From: Lunasporangiospora selenospora
Lineage: Eukaryota; Mortierellomycota; Mortierellomycetes; Mortierellales; Mortierellaceae
Reading direction: 5' to 3'
Length of the DNA stretch: 13,576 nt
Assembly: GCA_015680635.1 (NCBI GenBank)
Contig: JAABOA010000346.1
Coordinates: forward strand, 1,517-15,092
Shown piece by piece: positions 8,678 to 13,576 of this stretch (within the stretch, counting starts at the first letter, position 1; every line of letters starts with the position of its first letter). The translations under genes were made by a program, and so were the position numbers. Under the pieces are notes generated by a model. It was not told the DNA's origin. It saw nothing but the letters and a program-made list of their open reading frames with translations, and did no database searches.

Positions 8678-10479
8678 ATGCTCAGGAATCATCAAAGGCT
8701 GCTCACCTCTGCAGCTCAGCTCTTCCTCAGTAGAGCCACCAGGAACGTCGTTGCTCCCGCACGGACACACCTTCCTGCAGGGACCGTCTTTGGTTCACTT
8801 CGAGTTGACTCGAGCCGATTCGCTCCGCACCCGATCCACCAAGCTTGCTTCTCCTCTTCACCTTGCACTCTTAACCAGATCAATGCAGAGGCCACCACCC
8901 AAAGAAACCACAGCACGGTTAACGAGGATGGATCCATCTCCGTCTGCTCTCCACCCATCTTGGATCTCGACAAATATACCCTACGAATGATGAGAGATTT
9001 TGTTCAAAAGACCCCACTTCCACCTACTCAGGAATATGTCACACTGTCATTCTACCAATTTCGACCCATCCCCAAAGAAGACCTTGTCAAAATCCAGTAC
9101 TTCTTCTTGAACGATCTGCGGACACTCAATGTTGTGGGCCGTATCTATATCTCTGAGGAGGGCATCAATGCTCAAATCAGCTGTCCCAAGGACCGTGTGG
9201 AGGAATTCAAAGAGTATTATTCGACCCATTGGCCAATCTTTGACAAGGTCCGGTTCAATCGGGCCATGTCTGAAGGTCGAGCATTCAAAAAGTTGCATGT
9301 CAGGATCCGCAAACAGGTAAACAACAAACTGATCCTTTCCTCCCTCCCAATTTGTGGCGTTATGTTGTCCTTTTCTTTCCTCTCTCCCTCTCCGACTCAG
9401 ACATGCAGGCACTCTGAGCAATTTGGTGGCACAAATATGGTTTTCCGGCTCAACGAGGTTTCTGAAGGACTAAACGACCGATTCTCTTTCCTTTGTCCTT
9501 TTCTAGCTTGTCTCGGACGGTATCAGCAACAGTACATTCGACATTGATAATGCACCTGTATACCTCACTCCTGAAGAATGGCACAATGAACTTTCGTCGC
9601 TGGCCAAGCCGCCAGTCCTGATTGATATGAGGAACCATTACGAGAGGTAATTTCAAGAGTGCGATCCAGCAATGGTCGATGCTCGGATCTGCTCTTTATT
9701 ACTCTTGGTGACGGAAGTCTCAGATCCTAATAGACCGTTTGTTGACTCGTTCTGGTACTTTGTATAGTTCCATCGGCCACTTTGAGCATGCCATTCGACC
9801 AGACGTGACCACATTCCGGGAGAATGTGGATGCCATGCTAGAGATTTGTGAGGGCAAGGAAGATCAGGACATTTACATGTATTGCACGGGCGGGATCCGG
9901 TGCACCAGATCAGGAGCCCTTTTGAAGTCTAGAGGGTTCAAGTCGGTCAAGATGCTGCAAGGAGGCGTTACTGCCTATGGAAGATATGTCCAGGAAAAAC
10001 GACAGTCCTCTGCCTCTGCTACAGCTGCTGAACTCTTGTCAAATGGAGAGAGTAGCCATGAGATCAGCTCTGAGAATAATCACAAAGTCGATTCGATCTA
10101 CAAGGGCAAAAACTTCACGTTTGACAAGCGGCTGGGCGAGCCTATTACGGACGAGGTTCTGGCCAATTGTCATATCTGTGGTACAGCTTGCGATGTTTAC
10201 AGCAATTGTTCCAACACAGCCTGCAACCTGTTGATGATTTCTTGTCCAGCATGTCAACAGAAGCATCGAGGAACATGCGGATCGGGCAGCTGCATAGATA
10301 TGGTCAAGGCCCTGAACGAGAAGCAGAAAAAGTATGAGCAAGAGTTCCCAAAGATGGTTGGGATGAAAGCTCGATTGGGACTCCAGCCTATCCATGAACA
10401 TGGACTTCGGGTTCGACCATCAAAGGTGATGGAGATGAGAAAAGAAGTCGGTGGAGAAAATAAAACGTCCTCGCTCTAA
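8678..10479 (+). CDS. trhO: TrhO/UPF0176 (TSTD2-like) rhodanese-domain protein, putative tRNA U34 hydroxylase, likely mitochondrial
   Basis: Three exons, 8678-9316, 9507-9646 and 9768-10479, give 1491 nt and 496 residues. Bacterial TrhO (YceA) makes 5-hydroxyuridine at wobble U34 of tRNAs using oxygen; eukaryotic relatives such as TSTD2 are less well characterised. The start is the first ATG of the transcript region. Residues 1-45 are rich in Arg, Ser, Leu and Ala and contain no acidic residue before about 43, as in a mitochondrial presequence. The family's N-terminal domain follows (about 120-213; GRIYISEEGINAQIS and FNRAMSEGRAFKKL). The rhodanese domain (about 234-335) has LIDMRNHYE, GHFEHAI and the active-site loop MYCTGGIRC with Cys299 and Cys305. 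The C-terminus holds nine Cys between 394 and 435, as in the family's zinc-like tail. Junctions are CAG/GTAAAC (phase 0) and GAGAG/GTAATT (phase 2), both continuous in homology. Family membership is firm; substrate and location are inferred. Confidence 0.9.
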
Positions 10480-10736
10480 GAGGAAGCCTATTGCATAGTA
10501 GTAGCCTTGGTATTAATTCGGTAAAATGGTACAAAGGCTCGGCCTTTTTTTTGCTCCCTCCTTGGTATCCATGATAAGCCACCTCCCAAAAAGGGTTCGA
10601 TTCTCCCGACCGCGAAATGTGTAGATCGGAGGATCGGATCCAAACATCATCTGGTTTTTTGCATTACCACTCCGCATTTCTTTTCTCATTTTCTCTCCTT
10701 CTCTCTCTCTTACACATCAAAACTAAAAAAAAAATA
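10480..10736. promoter_or_regulatory. intergenic region between the TrhO-like gene and NDUFA11
   Basis: These 257 bases hold the TrhO-like 3' untranslated region and the NDUFA11 promoter and leader. A CT-rich stretch (about 10678-10711) followed by an A-rich run directly before the start codon is typical of a fungal leader. An earlier ATG at 10617 is in frame with the NDUFA11 start and no stop intervenes (see findings). GGTTCGATTC at about 10593 resembles a tRNA B box, but no tRNA fold could be built. Confidence 0.55.
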
Positions 10737-11939
10737 ATGTCGGGCTCCGAGGACACTGTCTACCACGCCAAGTCCCCCATCCAGGAGGGTCTCCAGGCTG
10801 CCGGCATGGGTGCCGGAGTTGGTCTCTTGGTCTCGGCCGTTCAGAACTCGGTCGGATCGCACTCACATGGAGCCATTGGCATCATTTCGCGCACTGGAAG
10901 CAGCATCGGAATCTTTGGTAAATGAATTGTCAGAGGAGGCCGTTTTTATCACTCTAGGAGTGCTCGAGTGCATACCTTTTTCTTTATTCTGGATTCCCGA
11001 GGCAAGGCTCGGACATTTCTTCTACAGTGGCCCTCATCTCAGCCATCAGCAAACATACAACTACCATCAGCTTTGGAATCGGGGCATCTTCCATCCGAGC
11101 AAGATCGTGTCGGGAAAAAAAAGGGGGCTCGCGAATAACCTGACGCATCTACCAAAAACCGTCTCGAAGAAACAATCTGACAGGAAACGGAAAGCAGAAG
11201 AGGAGAACATCCAGGACTCCCTCTTTTCTATTTTTTCAGCACCCACACCCGATCCGACGCGCTTACAGATATTCCGGGGAGCGACTATCGACACGCAATT
11301 GCTTTTTCAAAAAATACGCCAGGAAAAAAATTAGCAGATCTATTGAGGATCCCTGGATTGATCTGTTCTTTTCTCTTTCATCATCGCGAATGAAGACTGA
11401 ACAAGAGTGGAGAAGGAGGAGGCAACGCGTCTAGATCGAAACGCAGTGGACCAAATTCTTACTCTCTTTACTGTTTTCCACTTGTCTATTTTCTTCAATT
11501 GCTGCTCAATTTTAGCCGCTATGGCCGGTGTCTTTGCTGCCACGGATTCCGCTGTTGCCAACGTTCGTGAGACCAAGGATGCATGGAACTCTGCCGCTGC
11601 TGGATGCGCTGCTGGATTGGTTGCCGGAGGTTACCAGCGCAGCGGTCAGACCATGGTCTTTGGATGTGTGGGCATGGCCGCTATGATGACTGCCTTTGAT
11701 CTCAGTGGATCCTCTTTGAAGGTAAAGGAAAACAAAACAAAACAAAAAAGAAGGGAGAAAAGCGCGTTATGATGTGATGTACAAGCTATGACATATTCCA
11801 AAGGAAACAAGGAGGAAAGAAAATGACTTTTGAAAAAAAATGGACGACTTGTTTTTTAACCATTTTTTCCATTTTGTGTCGACGCATTTTTTTTTCGTCA
11901 TAATAGGGCAAGTACGCAGATGTCGCTAGCCAAAAGTAA
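10737..11939 (+). CDS. NDUFA11: Complex I accessory subunit NDUFA11 (B14.7; Tim17/Tim22/Tim23 family)
   Basis: Three exons, 10737-10917, 11516-11721 and 11907-11939, give 420 nt and 139 residues, close to the roughly 140 residues of animal NDUFA11. The protein is a four-helix inner-membrane subunit that stabilises the membrane arm of respiratory complex I and its supercomplexes. It starts MSGSEDTVYHAKSPIQEGLQ, then shows glycine-rich hydrophobic helices (GMGAGVGLLVSAVQ, GAIGIISRTGSSIGIF, AAMAGVFAATDSAVANV), the family-typical RETKDAWNSAAAGCAAGLVAGG, and a fourth helix around MVFGCVGMAAMMTAF. The tail GKYADVASQK is coded by a 33-nt last exon. Junctions: TTTG/GTAAAT (phase 1) to TTTTAG, and AAG/GTAAAG (phase 0) to AATAG. 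The start at 10737 is preceded by an A-rich leader. Intron 1 is 598 nt, long for this region. Assignment to the Tim17-like complex I subunit, rather than a TIM22/23 translocase, rests on overall length and the VRETKDAWN motif. Confidence 0.87.
10918..11515 (+). other. NDUFA11: NDUFA11 intron 1 (598 nt) with long open frame
   Basis: The intron runs from GTAAAT at 10918 to TTTTAG at 11515 with a pyrimidine-rich 3' end. One + frame stays open from exon 1 through the intron to a TAG at 11332-11334, about 137 codons of it inside the intron. That translation is Lys/Arg-rich in the middle and matches nothing I recognise. It is not in the NDUFA11 frame, and the exon-to-exon join gives the conserved SIGIF-AAMAG sequence, so I treat it as intron. 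Confidence 0.7.
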
Positions 11940-12871
11940 AAAAAAAAAAAAAGATATATACAGAGAACAGAAGAAAGAGTGAGGAGCGTCTCAACGAACC
12001 AAAAACAACAGCAATTAAAGGCCAAAAAATGGATAAAGAAAAAAACCCCCCTCCCTCCTGTAACCCAGTAACACAATTGAGTGGGCAACTGGACAAAAAA
12101 ACCCCCCCAAATGGACGACCGTTTACCTTTGAACAGGAGGAAAGAACAAAAAAAAAAGTCCATCGACGCCTTTTTTTCTCCGGTGCTATTGGCAGGTCTC
12201 TCTCCTCATCTTTTTACTGGACACGCGCACGCAACTCGAGAAAAAAAAATACCACACTCCCTTTCTTGTCTCCTTTCCTCTTCTTTCAAGAAATACAGAA
12301 ACCATCGGTCGTTGACTCTCCTCTCCCCTCTCTCTTTTCAAAAAAAAACATAAACAAAGCAGTGGCCAAACTAAATAGACATCCTCCCCCTCCTCTCATC
12401 CTTTGGAGATAAAAAAAACCAAAGACGGTTGAATGAAAAGAAAAGAAAGCTAGTAGCGATCTTGGAACGAACAACCTCCATGGAACTTGTCTTTGTTTTG
12501 TAGCACAATCTGGACTCTGTATTACAATATTCCTTTTTGTTGTTTTTTTTCCCCTTGCACTAATTTACTCCGCTAGAGGGAAACTGAGAAAGACCGACTT
12601 GAGTACATGGGAGAACCTATCCTTGAATCAATGGTCTTGTTAACAAACGATGGCGTGCAAAGATACTTGCCTTTTATCGGCATTTGAGGAACGTTTGGTT
12701 GATATAGCCTACGTGTGGCGGTTTCAAGAGCAGTGCTCTATCCTGGCCCGCTATTTGATTGGCATAGAGCTGTCATTTGTTAATGTCCCTTTTTTCACTC
12801 CTACAAAAGATCAAAAGCCGCTTGTCGATATGAATACCTTTCAGGACTGAGAGAAAGAGATTGGAGAGAGA

Positions 12872-12944
12872 GTGTGTGTGAATGTGTGTGTGTGTGTGTC
12901 TACGTGAGAAAAATAGATTTGGTGTTTTTTTTTTTTTTTTTTTT
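12872..12944 (+). repeat. GT microsatellite followed by poly-T run
   Basis: (GT)n with one AA interruption ends at about 12899; after 25 bases a run of 20 T follows (12925-12944). Both are simple-sequence repeats in intergenic DNA; the poly-T length should be treated cautiously because such runs are error-prone in assemblies. Confidence 0.88.
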
Positions 12945-13433
12945 GGGCGCGTACTCCTATCTAGACATAATTGAACAATATCAATTCTGTCTCCTCTTCA
13001 TAAATTGCCCGACAAGTCTCAAATGTACGTCCTCTTGTACAAGAGTGGATATGAGAAAAGGTCAAGCATAGCTACAGCTTTCTTCCTTTCTGTCATTCTC
13101 GGAGCCCCAGTCTCCTCATGAAAAAACTTTATCCAATTTCAATTTCACTCCCCCCACGCGCACACACACACCTCTCTTTGTAGATGGGTATGTATGGACA
13201 CGGACGTATATGTGCGGTGCATAAACAGTCAGCACAGAGATCGTGGGCCGGATCTGCAAAGTCAATTGGTCTTGATTATTTTGTGTATAATACCCTCGTG
13301 GGGTCAGCCGTGGCTGCGATTCGGGGGTGAAAGAGGAAGGATAAGAGTCAAGAAAAAATCCAGCTCAGCACTAGTAGGAAAAAAAAAAAGAGGGGGGAAA
13401 ATCTGTTTTCTATACAAAAGAACGATATACACG

Positions 13434-13466
13434 ATTTATACACGCATATACACGCATATATACATG
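13434..13466 (+). repeat. tandem TATACACGCA-type short repeat
   Basis: The 10-bp unit CACGCATATA occurs twice in tandem (13441-13450, 13451-13460), flanked by further TATA-rich partial copies. It precedes the window end and could lie in a promoter; no gene is visible to attach it to. Confidence 0.7.
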
Positions 13467-13576
13467 GAGGGTGGTTATAAAATAGGATGGGATCTAGCTG
13501 TTTCCTTTAAATTATTCGTTTAAAAGTGGCCATCGTAGAATTGATGGGACTAGCAAAGTTTTCTCTCTCTGTCTCT

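Larger units (their letters stand above)
11940..13576. other. long intergenic region, no recognisable gene
   Basis: These 1637 bases downstream of NDUFA11 are rich in A runs, C runs and CT tracts (12040-12460), with a GT repeat at about 12872-12899, 20 consecutive T at 12925-12944, a CA repeat near 13158-13171 and tandem TATACACGCA-type units at about 13437-13460. The open frames here are mostly Lys-, Phe- or Pro-rich translations of these runs. The only compositionally normal one is a 66-codon + frame at 12650-12850 starting MACKDTCLLSAFEERL; I do not recognise it and it lacks supporting context. No tRNA or snRNA was found by eye. The 13.4-13.58 kb end may be the promoter of a gene outside the window. 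Confidence 0.55.

Noticed and set aside
10590-10612. tRNA-like B box (GGTTCGATTC) downstream of the TrhO-like gene
   Set aside because: The T-arm pairs at only three of five positions, no matching 5' acceptor strand or A box lies upstream, and no anticodon arm can be drawn.
11786-12412. Open frames of about 125 codons on both strands after NDUFA11
   Set aside because: Translations are dominated by Phe/Cys or Lys/Pro runs from homopolymer A and C tracts; no domain, no splice support.
12650-12850. 66-codon + frame beginning MACKDTCLLSAFEERL
   Set aside because: Composition is normal, but it is short, unrecognised, isolated and has no supporting splice or promoter signal; kept only as a note in the intergenic description.

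Overview
The window reads as ordinary nuclear DNA of a filamentous, early-diverging fungus; a Mortierella-like (Mucoromycota/Mortierellomycota) origin is my best guess, not a proof. Reasons: intron-rich protein genes with GTAAGT/GTATGT-type donors and CTAAC-type branch sites, dense CT/GA microsatellites in untranslated and intergenic DNA, a fungal-type protein kinase C (HR1-HR1-C2-C1-C1-kinase with DYG in place of DFG), and a complex I subunit, which excludes yeasts that lost complex I. I see no mobile element, CRISPR, phage, rRNA or convincing tRNA.

Layout: (1) 1-342 (+) is the 3' end of the CCT1/TCP-1 alpha chaperonin gene. (2) 622-2627 (-) is a six-exon seipin gene, convergent with CCT1, encoding a 414-residue ER protein of lipid-droplet assembly. 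(3) 3169-8068 (-) is a nine-exon PKC1 gene encoding 1109 residues, the Rho1 effector kinase of the cell-wall integrity pathway, with a glutamine-rich linker between the C1 and kinase domains. (4) 8069-8677 is a divergent promoter region with a strong homopurine tract. (5) 8678-10479 (+) is a three-exon gene for a TrhO/UPF0176 (TSTD2-like) rhodanese protein with a likely mitochondrial presequence. (6) 10737-11939 (+) is a three-exon gene for the complex I subunit NDUFA11 (Tim17/22/23 family). (7) 11940-13576 is low-complexity intergenic DNA with no gene I can recognise.

All exon junctions given were derived by hand from splice consensus, reading-phase agreement and continuity of conserved domains; each gene model adds up to an exact multiple of three ending in a stop. 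The genes are not a functional cluster: chaperonin, lipid droplet, signalling kinase, tRNA-modification-like and respiratory chain genes are simply neighbours. The two mitochondrial candidates (TrhO-like, NDUFA11) lie in tandem, but I would not read co-function into that.

I did not find an undescribed system. The points most worth a second look are the mitochondrially targeted TrhO-like protein, the modular phase-1 exon structure of PKC1 (with both C1 zinc fingers interrupted at the same relative position), and a few unexplained open or coding-like stretches in introns and intergenic DNA.
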